Source of the DNA: Acinetobacter sp. ANC 7912
GTDB taxonomy: Bacteria > Pseudomonadota > Gammaproteobacteria > Pseudomonadales > Moraxellaceae
Reading direction: 5' to 3'
Length of the DNA: 64,000 nucleotides
Assembly: GCF_039862785.1 (NCBI RefSeq)
Contig: NZ_CP156795.1
Coordinates: 558,001 to 622,000, forward strand
Part shown: positions 18,500 through 28,284 of the stretch, piece after piece
Position numbering within the stretch: the stretch's first letter is position 1
How the letters are laid out: each line of letters begins with the position of its first letter
Notes under the pieces: generated by a model
The model's database searches: none
Told to the model about the DNA's origin: nothing
Seen by the model: the letters and a program-made list of their open reading frames with translations, nothing else
Made by a program: the position numbers and the translations under genes

Positions 18500-19288
18500 T
18501 TAATTAAACTGGCGTGGCTGGAACTGCACCTCAGGATTTTTGTCCTTTTTACGTGCCAGCTGGCTGTTTTTACCTAACAGTAATTTGAACTGCCAGATTT
18601 TTTCCATACGCAGTGACTTGTTTGGTTTGTGTTCCATGGCATCCAGCACATATTTGGAGGCCATCAGCGCATCTGGTGATCGTTGCAGCATTTCTTCTGC
18701 CAGTGCTTGAGCTTTTATCAATGGCTGTTCATCGAGATGAGTAACCAGGCCAATTTGTTTGGCATAGTTGCCATCAAAAATACGTGCAGTCAGGGTCAGT
18801 TCCTTAGCCAGATCCAGTCCAATCAGACCTTTAAGTGATCGACTGAGTCCCATATCCGGCACCAGACCCCAGCGGCTTTCCATAATCGACATTTTGGTTT
18901 CTGGATGAACCACACGAATGTCAGCCGCCAATGCCAGTTGCATGCCGGCACCAAAGCAATAGCCTTCTAAAACTGCAATCACCGGAACGGGTAATTCCTG
19001 CCAGATCAGAAAGGCTTTCTGGAACAGGCTTTGACCCGGACGTAGCAGTTCCCATGCCGCATAGGCACGGTTTTTCGGATTGTTCAGGTCGGCCAGATCA
19101 ATTCCGGCACTAAATACCTGGGCTTCACCAGTCAGAATGACACAGCGAATGGATTTATCTTTCTTGATTTTCTTTGCAGTCGCAACCAGCTCACGCAGCA
19201 ATGCAAAGCTCATTGCATTACGTTTGTCAGGACGGTTTAAAGTAACCGTAGCAATTCCATTATTTTTTTCTAAATGAACCAGTGACAT
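18500..19288 (-). CDS. Crotonase / enoyl-CoA hydratase family protein
   Basis: A 262-residue crotonase-fold enzyme: VTLNRPDKRNAMSF near residue 16, the oxyanion-hole FSAGIDLADL near 60, and LEGYCFGAGMQLALAADIR near 105. The catalytic segment MESRWGLVPDMGLSRSL carries Glu and Asp in the pattern of dienoyl-CoA isomerases, but the third acidic residue expected in the GxGxD segment is Gln here. It may be an isomerase-like or divergent hydratase. A Lys/Arg-rich C-terminal tail follows. It is probably first in an operon with the dehydrogenase and hyi. Confidence 0.82.
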   Translation of the reverse strand: MSLVHLEKNNGIATVTLNRPDKRNAMSFALLRELVATAKKIKKDKSIRCVILTGEAQVFSAGIDLADLNNPKNRAYAAWELLRPGQSLFQKAFLIWQELPVPVIAVLEGYCFGAGMQLALAADIRVVHPETKMSIMESRWGLVPDMGLSRSLKGLIGLDLAKELTLTARIFDGNYAKQIGLVTHLDEQPLIKAQALAEEMLQRSPDALMASKYVLDAMEHKPNKSLRMEKIWQFKLLLGKNSQLARKKDKNPEVQFQPRQFN

Positions 19289-19387
19289 GACTTAACCCTT
19301 CATTTTTATCGCCCTGAGCATAGCATGAGCGCCGTATCGCATGCATGACAGCAAAGTCACGCTTTGTGATTGTCCTTGTCTTGTTCC

Positions 19388-22198
19388 TTAGATCATATGT
19401 TTGTTCAGAATCTGCTGTGCGGCATGTTCGACCTGTTCGATCACGGCTTTCAGCTCATCAAACCGTTTTAGCACTTCTTGGACAAAAGCATCATCTGCTT
19501 TCCGACGTTCTTTACGTAGAGTTGAAACAAACTGTTCAAAACTGCCCGTCACCTGTTGCAGGTTTGGCGTGCCGACATAACGGGTTGCGCCGTAGAGACG
19601 GTGCAGCACATGTTCCAGTTGAGGGAAATCTTCCATTTCAATCAGCTGTTCCATTTCATCCAGTTCGGTTTCAAAACTGTCCACCAGCATTTTTAGTAAA
19701 TCTACCGCAAGATCTTCTTTATTGGCGGCCAGCTGTAGACTTTGCTGCCAGTCCAGAATACTACTGTCCAGGGCATCGATGACATTGGCACGCTCCAGCA
19801 TTGGTGCCTTACGGAAGTTTTCGGTGGTCCAATGGGTCAGAATTTGGATGATCTGCTCGATTTGAATCGGCTTGGTGACATAGTCATCCATGCCACCTTG
19901 CAGCAGTTTTTGCTTCTCGTCGGAGAGGGCGTGTGCTGTTAAGGCAATAATTGGCAGGCGCTTGTGATTTTCAAAGGTCGATTCCAGTGAACGGATCGCA
20001 CGGGTGGTGTCCATGCCGGACATGACTGGCATCTGGATGTCCATAAATACCAGATCAAATGCTGGCAGGCCCTGTTCATGTCGTTGCTGGATAATATCAA
20101 TCGCCTCTTGGCCGCTGGTGGCTTTGGTGGTGGTGACATTTAGCTCGCCGAGTAGGGCTTCTAGTACGATTAGGTTCGGCAAATGGTCATCCACTGCCAA
20201 GACATGCAGGCCCTGACCATTAAAGTCTTCATGTACATCCTGCTCAAATACTGGCTGATTCGACAGCAGCTGAAGCAGGGCACTGCGACTCAGTGGCTGG
20301 TGCAGGGCACGGGCACGGTATTCATTCAGCATGTTTGGATCCAGCTGCATCTGGTAGCCATACACCGCCAGATTACCTGAATAACGGGTGCGGATTTCCT
20401 GCAACAAGGCTTCACTGTCACCGCTGTGGTCGACGATTAACCAGGTATTTTCAGTCGTGCCTTTCAGGTGATTGAGTCGGCTAAACAGATCCAGAATCGA
20501 GGCACATTCCGTATGCTTGACCTGATAGTTTTCCAAATAGTGACGCAGCACATTCGCGGTTGCAGGATGGGCCAGATAAGACACCACGGTCAGGTTGTTA
20601 AAGTCTGGATGTTCGATGACGTCATCTTCATTGACCATAAACTGCGCAGTAAACCAGAAGGTCGAACCTTTTTCGGTTGGTGCACGTTCCTGATTATCCT
20701 CAAAACCAATCTGCCCCTGCATCAGGTGCACCAGCTGTTTGGAGATCGCTAAGCCTAAGCCGGTCCCCCCGAATTGACGGGTCACTGAAGTATCCCCTTG
20801 CGAGAAGGACTCAAACAGTTTCTTGCGGTCGGTGCCACTCAGACCAATACCGCTATCCTGGACGCTAAAATGCAGCAGGCATTGCCCGATATCATCATGC
20901 TCCATACGCACGCGCACGATGATTTCACCATCCGGGGTAAACTTGATCGCATTGGAAATCAGGTTGGTCAGAATCTGCTTGAAACGTAGCACATCACCAA
21001 TCACATGCTTTGGCACGTGATCCGCATAGTAGAAGGCCATATCGATATGTTTTTGCGCTGCCAGCGGTGAGAGCATGTCCATCACATCGAAAATGGCTTC
21101 TTCCAGATCAAAAGGCGCAGTTTCTAATTCTAATTTACCAGCATCAATCTTGGAGAAATCCAGGACATCGTTAATCAGTGCCAGTAGGTGAGCCGAAGAC
21201 TTACGGATGGTCTGTAAGTATAAATTTTGTTCGTTGCTGAGATTGCCCTGACGCAGCAACAGATGGATAAAGCCATCAATACTGTTCAGCGGAGTACGCA
21301 ATTCATGGGAAATATTGGCCAGAAATACCGACTTGGCCTGGTTGGCAGAGATTGCCTGATCCCGTGCCTGACGGTAAGTAATGTTCTGGACTTCTAAGGT
21401 ATCCAAGGTACGGCGTAAATCATCTTCGGTCTGTTCGGTATGTTCTTTCAGTTCCAGAAAGCTGAAATGCAGACGTTTCACCACATTGGCAATGTCGCGC
21501 TGTAACAGGCGTAGCTCACCGGTACTGTTGATGACCATATGCTGATCCAGGTTATCTGCATTCAGGCGTTGCAACTGCATGCGGATTTCATACATTGGTG
21601 CAATCCAGCGACGCGAATAGAAATTCAGACACAGCAGCAGTAATAGTAGTGTCAGTAGGCCGGTGGCAATCAGTACGATCATGACGCGATAGCGGGCGAT
21701 TTCCAGTGGCTGGTTGTCCAGTTCGATTGCTAGCCAACCTAGATTGCCCATATTGTCATTAATCCGGACCGCAAAAATATGGTTATCCTGATGCAGGATC
21801 GGTCCGATAAAGGAGCCTTCCTGCTTGAGCTTTGGCCAGGGTTCCTGATCCTGAAAGCCGATGCCGAGCCGGTTTCTGCCTTGGTTATCCAGAAGGGCAG
21901 CACGAATCAGATGCTTTTCATTCAGCATGTTTTGCAAAGCATCATGGGCCTGTTCATATTGCCATGGTGCATAATTGACAATATTCATGGCAGATTCGGC
22001 AGTGGCCTGGAAACGGGTCAGGATGGCAATGGCCATCTGCTTTTGCTGGGCGCGTGAAGCGTTGGAAGTTTCTGTCAAAACCAATGCTGCCCCTACACAG
22101 GCCAAAATCGCAATGGGCACAAAGATCATGGCAATCAGCTGACCATAGGCGTGATTTAAGTGTAGGCGTTTAAACAGCTTTTTATTGATATTTGACAT
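19388..22198 (-). CDS. gacS: Hybrid sensor histidine kinase GacS (BarA type)
   Basis: A 936-residue membrane kinase. Layout: membrane helix about 20-42, periplasmic sensor about 45-165, second helix about 172-192, HAMP, phosphoacceptor domain with His298 in ANISHELRTPLNSIDGF, ATPase domain with GGTGLGLAISK, a degenerate receiver-like segment, a true receiver with LVFMDIQMPVMSGMD and the LTAHA and KPI motifs, and a C-terminal Hpt domain with HRLYGATRYVGTP. It phosphorylates the regulator GacA, controlling RsmA-binding small RNAs. Adjacent cysM, rlmD and relA match the Pseudomonas gacS neighbourhood. Confidence 0.95.
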   Translation of the reverse strand: MSNINKKLFKRLHLNHAYGQLIAMIFVPIAILACVGAALVLTETSNASRAQQKQMAIAILTRFQATAESAMNIVNYAPWQYEQAHDALQNMLNEKHLIRAALLDNQGRNRLGIGFQDQEPWPKLKQEGSFIGPILHQDNHIFAVRINDNMGNLGWLAIELDNQPLEIARYRVMIVLIATGLLTLLLLLLCLNFYSRRWIAPMYEIRMQLQRLNADNLDQHMVINSTGELRLLQRDIANVVKRLHFSFLELKEHTEQTEDDLRRTLDTLEVQNITYRQARDQAISANQAKSVFLANISHELRTPLNSIDGFIHLLLRQGNLSNEQNLYLQTIRKSSAHLLALINDVLDFSKIDAGKLELETAPFDLEEAIFDVMDMLSPLAAQKHIDMAFYYADHVPKHVIGDVLRFKQILTNLISNAIKFTPDGEIIVRVRMEHDDIGQCLLHFSVQDSGIGLSGTDRKKLFESFSQGDTSVTRQFGGTGLGLAISKQLVHLMQGQIGFEDNQERAPTEKGSTFWFTAQFMVNEDDVIEHPDFNNLTVVSYLAHPATANVLRHYLENYQVKHTECASILDLFSRLNHLKGTTENTWLIVDHSGDSEALLQEIRTRYSGNLAVYGYQMQLDPNMLNEYRARALHQPLSRSALLQLLSNQPVFEQDVHEDFNGQGLHVLAVDDHLPNLIVLEALLGELNVTTTKATSGQEAIDIIQQRHEQGLPAFDLVFMDIQMPVMSGMDTTRAIRSLESTFENHKRLPIIALTAHALSDEKQKLLQGGMDDYVTKPIQIEQIIQILTHWTTENFRKAPMLERANVIDALDSSILDWQQSLQLAANKEDLAVDLLKMLVDSFETELDEMEQLIEMEDFPQLEHVLHRLYGATRYVGTPNLQQVTGSFEQFVSTLRKERRKADDAFVQEVLKRFDELKAVIEQVEHAAQQILNKHMI

Positions 22199-22554
22199 AA
22201 GACAAGCAGTATTTTCCTTATGTTTCGCATATTAGCATGCTTTAAATCGGCAGTTAAAATTTCAGCAATCTTTTTTCAGAAAAAAGCGGCTTAGTCTTTT
22301 TATATAAAAAATAGTGAATTAGATAGCATAGAAAATGCTAAGGAATTTTTTTGAGAATATTGTGTATAAGTTGATCAATGAAATAGGATTAATTCTTAAA
22401 AAATTGAATAATAAAATATTGATGCCAAAAATATTTTTAATTTTTTGCATGTGTCGACCGAGTTTTATCCAGTTTTCTGCAAAAGGTCGGGGAAATGGGT
22501 GCAGGAAAATGTAAATTTTCATACAATACTTGCACCTCGACATAGGTGCAGATA
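22199..22554. other. AT-rich divergent intergenic region between gacS and cysM
   Basis: About 350 bp, strongly AT-rich, with no supported gene; the open frame at 22319-22543 (-) is low-complexity and lacks a ribosome site. It must hold both divergent promoters. A TACAAT box at 22522-22527 could be the cysM -10. Confidence 0.55.
22531..22550 (+). promoter_or_regulatory. Perfect inverted repeat covering the cysM ribosome site
   Basis: TGCACCT-CGACAT-AGGTGCA. The right arm contains the AGG of the ribosome site for the ATG at 22555, and the left arm lies just after a TACAAT -10 box. It could be an operator at the transcript start or an RNA hairpin masking translation. Confidence 0.55.
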
Positions 22555-23484
22555 ATGAGTAATACCACCCCTGATTTTCAAGCTGACGAATTTTTACTAG
22601 ACCACTATGTAGGCAAAACGCCGCTGGTGCGTTTACAGCGTCTGGCTAGTCACACTCAAGCGACAGTGTTAGCAAAGCTCGAAGGCAATAACCCTGCAGG
22701 TTCGGTGAAAGACCGCCCAGCCTACAACATGATCATGCAAGCGGAAAAGCGCGGCCAGATCAAGCCGGGCGATACCTTGATTGAGGCGACGAGTGGGAAT
22801 ACAGGGATTGCCTTGGCTATGGTTGCAGCGATGCGCGGCTATAAAATGAAGTTGATCATGCCGGATAACATGAGCCAGGAACGTAAGGACGCGATGCGTG
22901 CTTATGGCGCTGAACTGATTGAAGTGACCAAAGAGCAGGGTATGGAAGGTGCACGTGATCTGGCCCTGCAAATGGAAAAAGAAGGTAAAGGTCTGGTGCT
23001 GAACCAGTTCGGTAATCCGGACAATGTGGAAGCGCATTACCTGACTACGGGGCCGGAAATCTGGCAACAGACTGGCGGCAAGATCACCCATTTTGTCAGC
23101 TCAATGGGTACCACAGGCACTATCATGGGTGTATCCAAATACCTGAAAGAAATGAATCCGGATATCCAGATTGTGGGTTTGCAACCGTCTGACGGTTCAA
23201 GCATTGCCGGGATCCGTCGCTGGCCGGAAGAATATCTGCCAACCATTTTCGACCGCAGTCGTGTCGATCGTATTATAGACATCCCACAGATTGAAGCAGA
23301 ACGTACCATGCGTAAGCTGGCACAGAAAGAAGGGATTAGTGCCGGGACTTCATCTGGCGGTGCGGTATGGGCATCGATCAAATTGGCAGAAGAAAATCCG
23401 GGTGCAGTGATCGTGTGTATTATTTGTGACCGCGGTGACCGTTATCTGTCTACCGGGTTATTCTCTGTCCAAGATCCTGAATAA
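22555..23484 (+). CDS. cysM: Cysteine synthase B
   Basis: A 309-residue PLP enzyme making cysteine from O-acetylserine and sulfide or thiosulfate. PLP-lysine motif NPAGSVKDRPAYNMI, phosphate loop TSGNTGIALAM, and GTTGTIMG. CysM rather than CysK is supported by PLVRLQRL near the N-terminus, PEEYLPTIFD and the gacS neighbourhood. The frame extends to a GTG at 22546, but that GTG is part of the ribosome site for the ATG at 22555, which is chosen. Confidence 0.95.
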   Translation: MSNTTPDFQADEFLLDHYVGKTPLVRLQRLASHTQATVLAKLEGNNPAGSVKDRPAYNMIMQAEKRGQIKPGDTLIEATSGNTGIALAMVAAMRGYKMKLIMPDNMSQERKDAMRAYGAELIEVTKEQGMEGARDLALQMEKEGKGLVLNQFGNPDNVEAHYLTTGPEIWQQTGGKITHFVSSMGTTGTIMGVSKYLKEMNPDIQIVGLQPSDGSSIAGIRRWPEEYLPTIFDRSRVDRIIDIPQIEAERTMRKLAQKEGISAGTSSGGAVWASIKLAEENPGAVIVCIICDRGDRYLSTGLFSVQDPE

Positions 23485-23501
23485 TTTCCGAGAACAATTA
23501 G

Positions 23502-24317
23502 ATGCGTTTGCCTGTTTTAACGTTTGATATCGAAACCCAGACTGATTTGAAGTCAGGCGCGCATCTGTTCGGTCTGGATCTGCCTGAAGAAAGCCTGGAT
23601 CAGGCCTTGACCAAATTACGCCGTCAGGAGTCGGGTTCAGACTTTCAGCGTTTGCCGCTGCATGAAATTGTCTGTATTTCCGGCCTGTGGGTAGACGAGC
23701 AGGGCATGAAGCTGTTCTCCTTTAGCCGGGAACAGCATTCAGAAGCGGAAATTTTAAGAAAATTTTTATCGATTTTCGACAAGCGTCATCCAACGCTGGT
23801 CAGCTGGAATGGCTCACAATTTGATCTTCCGGTCATTCTGTACCGTTCCATGTATCATGGCCTGTCTGCGCCAAGCCTATTCGATCAGGGCGAAATTGAT
23901 ACGCAAAAGCGCTATAATAACTACCAGAATCGTTACCACCAGCGTCATATTGACCTGATGGATGTGATGGCCATGTTTCATGCCCGTCATTTCCAGAAAC
24001 TGGATGATGTGGCACATTTGCTCGGTTATCCTGGCAAGCGCGGTGATGGCGGCTACCATGTGCCCGAATATGTCCGTAACCAAGAATGGCTCAAGCTGAC
24101 CAGCTATTGCGAAGGTGATGTGCTGAATACCTGGCTGGTCTATATTCGCTGGCTGTTGCTAAAGGGACAGTTATTGCTGCCTGATTACCAACACTTGGTG
24201 CAAAGTACGATTCAATATCTGCAGACACAGCCGCAACATGCAGATTTTTTATCAGTCTGGCGTGAAACCTCACAACGAACTGAATTTACCCGTTTTGATT
24301 TTCCCATCTCCACATAG
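23502..24317 (+). CDS. DEDD-type 3'-5' exonuclease (PolB-like)
   Basis: A 271-residue protein with the three exonuclease motifs of the DnaQ/PolB superfamily: ExoI VLTFDIET at residues 5-12, ExoII SWNGSQFDLP near 105, and ExoIII YCEGDVLNTW near 200. It matches the stand-alone predicted PolB exonuclease-like family. It is a probable ssDNA or RNA 3'-5' exonuclease; the substrate is unknown. It starts 17 bp after cysM and ends 6 bp before rlmD, so it belongs to the cysM-rlmD transcript. Confidence 0.9.
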   Translation: MRLPVLTFDIETQTDLKSGAHLFGLDLPEESLDQALTKLRRQESGSDFQRLPLHEIVCISGLWVDEQGMKLFSFSREQHSEAEILRKFLSIFDKRHPTLVSWNGSQFDLPVILYRSMYHGLSAPSLFDQGEIDTQKRYNNYQNRYHQRHIDLMDVMAMFHARHFQKLDDVAHLLGYPGKRGDGGYHVPEYVRNQEWLKLTSYCEGDVLNTWLVYIRWLLLKGQLLLPDYQHLVQSTIQYLQTQPQHADFLSVWRETSQRTEFTRFDFPIST

Positions 24318-24323
24318 GTTTTC

Positions 24324-25700
24324 ATGAAACATCGAGCTCAACCACGGCCCAAGCAGCATCCCGAGTATATTTTCAAGGTTGAGTCACTATCGCACGAGGG
24401 ACGTGGCATTGCTCACTATGGTTCGCATCCGGACCATCCTGCCGAAAAGCACGGCAAAAAAGTCTTTATCCGTTATGCATTGCCGGGCGAAACTGTTCGC
24501 GCCCGCATTACCCGTGAAGTAAAGAAGCTGGAAGAAGCTGATTCGCTTGAATTACTGAGCGAAGCCTCCACTATTCGGGTAGAGCCAGTCTGTCCGCATT
24601 TTGGGATCTGTGGCGGTTGCAGCATGCAGCACATTGACCCGGATGCACAGATTGAGCTGAAGCAGAATGTACTGAAATCACATCTGGAACATTTTGCCGG
24701 CATCCAGCCGGATGAATGGCTGCCACCGCTTCGTTCATTGCGTGAAGATTACCGTCGCAAGGCACGCATTGGCGTCCGTTATTTACCAAGCAAAGACAAG
24801 CTGGTGGTAGGTTTCCGGGAAAGTCAGAGCAATAAGCTGACCTCAATTGATCGCTGTATGATCCTCGATCGTGAGTTTGGATCAGTTACACGCCTTAAAC
24901 AATTGCTCCAAAGTCTAAATGGTAAGGCAGACATTGGTCATATAGAATTGGCGATGGGGGATCAGGAAATTGCGCTGGTGGTTCGTGAAACAGCAACTTT
25001 AGCGGAACAGGATGTCAACCTTTTACGTGATTTTGCGTTAAAGAAAGGATGGCAGCTGTATCTCCAGCCGGCAGGGCAGCATCAGCTTCGCCGGGTGGAT
25101 CAGCCACAGTTGCCAGCACGTTTACACTATCGTCTGGATGAGTTTGATGTTGAATTTGGCTTTGATCCGCTAGATTTTACCCAAGTGAATTCCACTGTGA
25201 ACCCGCAAATGGTACGTCTGGCATGTGATTTGCTACAACTACAACCAGGAGAAAGCGTTCTGGATCTGTTTTGTGGATTAGGAAACTTTTCTTTGCCGCT
25301 TGCGCGCTGTGTTGGTGCGAGTGGAAAAGTGGTTGGTGTTGAAGGTAGTGAGGAAATGGTGCAGCGTGGTGCAGAAAATGCCAGACTGAATGGTATTGCA
25401 CACCTTTCATTCTATGCTCAAGACCTTACCCAAGATTTTTCGCATCATTCCTGGGCAAATCAGGGCTTTGACGCGTTGCTGATTGATCCTCCGCGTTCCG
25501 GCGCAGCAGAAGTCATGCAATATGTGCCGAAGTTTGGTGCTAAAAGAATCGTTTATGTATCATGTAATCCTGCGACTCTAGCCAGAGATGCCGGCTTGCT
25601 GGTACAACAGGGATATCGCCTCAGTAAGGCAGGTGTGATGGACATGTTCACCCACACCGGTCATGTTGAATCGATTGCCCTGTTCGAACAAGAAAATTAA
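24324..25700 (+). CDS. rlmD: 23S rRNA (uracil(1939)-C(5))-methyltransferase RlmD
   Basis: A 458-residue SAM-dependent RNA methyltransferase. N-terminal TRAM domain (about 12-75), iron-sulfur cluster cysteines in [14 protein letters not shown] plus a later Cys in [11 protein letters not shown]-binding [16 protein letters not shown] near 310, [10 protein letters not shown], and the catalytic Cys in [13 protein letters not shown]. Formerly RumA. The length is family-typical, and the location next to relA is conserved in Pseudomonas and Acinetobacter. Confidence 0.95.
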   Translation: MKHRAQPRPKQHPEYIFKVESLSHEGRGIAHYGSHPDHPAEKHGKKVFIRYALPGETVRARITREVKKLEEADSLELLSEASTIRVEPVCPHFGICGGCSMQHIDPDAQIELKQNVLKSHLEHFAGIQPDEWLPPLRSLREDYRRKARIGVRYLPSKDKLVVGFRESQSNKLTSIDRCMILDREFGSVTRLKQLLQSLNGKADIGHIELAMGDQEIALVVRETATLAEQDVNLLRDFALKKGWQLYLQPAGQHQLRRVDQPQLPARLHYRLDEFDVEFGFDPLDFTQVNSTVNPQMVRLACDLLQLQPGESVLDLFCGLGNFSLPLARCVGASGKVVGVEGSEEMVQRGAENARLNGIAHLSFYAQDLTQDFSHHSWANQGFDALLIDPPRSGAAEVMQYVPKFGAKRIVYVSCNPATLARDAGLLVQQGYRLSKAGVMDMFTHTGHVESIALFEQEN

Positions 25701-25744
25701 ATAAACGATTAAAGAGATGATGTATATAAAAGTAGGAGAGTGGC

Positions 25745-28054
25745 ATGGTCACAGTGCGTGAACAATTACCTGGCCGACTAAATGAGTTGTCTCAGGAAAC
25801 GACTGTAGAGCATGCCGATCAAGCCCAACAGGATCTGACCGAATGGCTGGATCGTGTGCGTGGCATTTTAGATGGGGCTCCACTGAAGCAGCTCGAAGAA
25901 GTTGCCCATTTGACATTAGAAAAAGAGCTAGAAACCACGGTTCAACATCGTTCCAATACCTTCTATACGGGTATTGAAATGGCAGATATTCTGGCGCACC
26001 TGCATGTGGATGAGGATACCTTGTCCGCAGCCATGCTATATCGTTCGGTACGTGAAGGGGTGACTTCGCTGCAGGAAGTGCAGGAAAAATTCGGCGATCA
26101 GGTACATGCCTTGGTCAAAGGTACCCTGTCGATGGGTAAACTTTCTGAATTGATTGAGAACAACAAGCGCCTGGAAGACCATTTCAATAATAACCAACGG
26201 GAACATCTCACCGGCATTTATAAAATGCTGATCTCGGTGACGGAAGATGTCCGTGTCGTGCTGATCAAACTGGCGGAACGTACCTATGCACTGCGTGAAC
26301 TGGCGAAATCACCACGGGATCGTCAGGAGCGTGTGGCACGCGAGATTCTAACCATCTACTCGCCACTGGCACACCGTTTGGGTATTGCCCAGCTGAAATG
26401 GGAGCTGGAAGATCTGGCTTTCCGTTACCTGGCACCAGAACGCTATAAAGAAATCGCGTCATTGCTGAATGAAAAGCGTTTGGAGCGTGAACAGTACATT
26501 CAGTTTGTGATTGAAAAACTGCGTACTGAGCTGGCACAAAACGGCATTGAGGCCGAGATCAGCGGCCGGGTTAAACACATTTATTCGATTTATCGAAAAA
26601 TGAAGAGTAAAAACCTGAGTTTTGACCAGCTCTATGATATCCGTGCCGTTCGTGTACTGGTGAATTCAGTACCTGAGTGTTATCACACTCTCGGGATTGT
26701 GCATCAGATTTGGCGTCATATTCCGCACCAGTTCGATGACTATATTACCAACCCGAAAGCCAATGGTTATCGCTCGCTGCATACTGCAGTCATTGCAGAA
26801 AACAAATCGCTGGAAGTGCAAATCCGTACCCATGCCATGCATGAGGAGGCGGAGCTAGGCGTATGTTCGCACTTCAACTATAAGGAAGGTGCGAAAACTA
26901 CCGACCATTCCTTCAATCATCGTTTGCATTCCCTACGTGCGGTACTGGAGCATTACCAGGAGCGTAATGAGGCTAGTGCGCATAAAGAGGAAGAAGCGGA
27001 AGCTGAGAATCTTGAACAGATTCAGGATTTTGAAGGCTTTGAAAAAATCTATGTATTCAGCCGTGATGGTGATATCAAGGAACTACCACGTGGTTCAACG
27101 GTTCTGGATTTTGCCTATCACGTACATACCGAAGTTGGGAACAAGTGCTATGCAGCACGCGTGAACCAGCGTTATGTGCCGCTGACCTATACCCTGAAAA
27201 CCGGTGAGCAGGTCGAGATTCTGACCAAGAAAGACCGTGAGCCAAACCGTGACTGGCTGGTGAACTCGCTTGGTTATATCAAGACAGCCCGTGCACGTGA
27301 CAAACTGCGTCACTGGTTCCGTCAGCAGGATCGTAGCAAGAATCTGGAAGTGGGGCGTGAAATTCTCAATAAAGAACTTTCACGTCTGGCGATTCACCCG
27401 AAATCAATCGATTTGGGAGATTATTGCAGCCACTTCAATGTTAAAACCGGTGAAGATATCCTGATTGGTCTGGTCAATGGGGATATCAGCCTGCATGCCC
27501 TGATTAATCAGGTGAATCGTCATATGCATCTGGATCAGGATGAGCCTGAGCTGGTGTTGAAGCCAGCGCTGAATCCACGTGCCAGTCATACACTTTCTGC
27601 ACATGGTATCCTGATTGATGGTCTGGATAATGTGGAACTACATGTCGCTCAATGCTGTCAGCCAGTACATGGTGAGTCTATTGCGGGTTATATCACGCTA
27701 AATCGTGGGGTGAGCATCCATAAGGTGGCTTGTCCGGATTATGTGCGTATGATTTCGCAGGAACCAGAACGTGCGGTAGAAGCGGATTGGGAAATGCAGC
27801 CGACCCGTGGTCAAAGCGTACAGATTGTGGTGGAAGCTTATGACCGCCGTGGCCTGTTGAAAGACTTGACCCAGGTGATCTTCGCCGATCAGATCAATAT
27901 CCGTCAGGTGAATACCATTTCCGAAGCGGATGGTATTGCCAATATGAAACTGCTGATCGAAGTTAAAGGTTTGGCACAGTTGTCCAAGCTGCTGGCACGT
28001 TTGGAACAGCAGCCGGGTATTATCAGTGCCCGTCGTTTGGTGCAAGGTAGTTAA
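25745..28054 (+). CDS. relA: GTP pyrophosphokinase RelA
   Basis: A 769-residue ribosome-associated (p)ppGpp synthetase. Domains: inactive hydrolase-like region (about 50-200) in which the HD motif of bifunctional SpoT is replaced (FYTGIEMADILAHLHVDED), synthetase with YDIRAVRVLV and NPKANGYRSLHTAV, TGS domain near 430, zinc-finger-like region with VAQCCQPVHGESI, and a C-terminal ACT domain. It signals amino-acid starvation from uncharged tRNA on the ribosome. Ribosome site AGGAGAG precedes the ATG. Confidence 0.97.
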   Translation: MVTVREQLPGRLNELSQETTVEHADQAQQDLTEWLDRVRGILDGAPLKQLEEVAHLTLEKELETTVQHRSNTFYTGIEMADILAHLHVDEDTLSAAMLYRSVREGVTSLQEVQEKFGDQVHALVKGTLSMGKLSELIENNKRLEDHFNNNQREHLTGIYKMLISVTEDVRVVLIKLAERTYALRELAKSPRDRQERVAREILTIYSPLAHRLGIAQLKWELEDLAFRYLAPERYKEIASLLNEKRLEREQYIQFVIEKLRTELAQNGIEAEISGRVKHIYSIYRKMKSKNLSFDQLYDIRAVRVLVNSVPECYHTLGIVHQIWRHIPHQFDDYITNPKANGYRSLHTAVIAENKSLEVQIRTHAMHEEAELGVCSHFNYKEGAKTTDHSFNHRLHSLRAVLEHYQERNEASAHKEEEAEAENLEQIQDFEGFEKIYVFSRDGDIKELPRGSTVLDFAYHVHTEVGNKCYAARVNQRYVPLTYTLKTGEQVEILTKKDREPNRDWLVNSLGYIKTARARDKLRHWFRQQDRSKNLEVGREILNKELSRLAIHPKSIDLGDYCSHFNVKTGEDILIGLVNGDISLHALINQVNRHMHLDQDEPELVLKPALNPRASHTLSAHGILIDGLDNVELHVAQCCQPVHGESIAGYITLNRGVSIHKVACPDYVRMISQEPERAVEADWEMQPTRGQSVQIVVEAYDRRGLLKDLTQVIFADQINIRQVNTISEADGIANMKLLIEVKGLAQLSKLLARLEQQPGIISARRLVQGS

Positions 28055-28076
28055 TTGTACTGATCGATTTGCCTAG

Positions 28077-28108
28077 AAAAAGCTCACCCTAGATTGGCGG
28101 GCTTTTTT
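28077..28108 (+). terminator. Probable relA terminator
   Basis: AAAAAGCtCaCC, a seven-base loop, then GGcGgGCTTTTTT. The stem has mismatches but good A/T tracts, 23 bp after relA. Confidence 0.7.
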
Positions 28109-28191
28109 ATTTAGAGCATGTGAATAAGAAAGAGAATTCAAGCTATCCTAAAAATTCACTTATAGTTATTTGATAATATGCAATATATTTT

Positions 28192-28221
28192 TTGTTGGAA
28201 AATAATAACCAATGGTATAAT
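28192..28221 (+). promoter_or_regulatory. Putative sigma-70 promoter of the aryl polyene cluster
   Basis: TTGTTG at 28192-28197, an 18-bp spacer, and a perfect TATAAT at 28216-28221 with an extended -10 TGG. The predicted start near 28228 gives a leader of about 57 nt before the first cluster gene. It lies in the only sizeable gap upstream of the 20-gene run. Confidence 0.6.
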
Positions 28222-28284
28222 TTGCCTCATTTAAAAATTGAAAGTTTTCTTGAAATAATTTTCATACGGTGAGGGTAGGCATAT

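Noticed and set aside
22319..22543. 74-codon open frame (-) in the gacS-cysM gap
   Set aside because: Low-complexity translation of AT-rich promoter DNA.
22531..22550. cysM inverted repeat as an NtrC site
   Set aside because: The arms resemble NtrC half-sites, but the spacing is too long and the promoter is not sigma-54-like.
22546..22554. GTG start for cysM
   Set aside because: This GTG is part of the Shine-Dalgarno sequence of the ATG at 22555.
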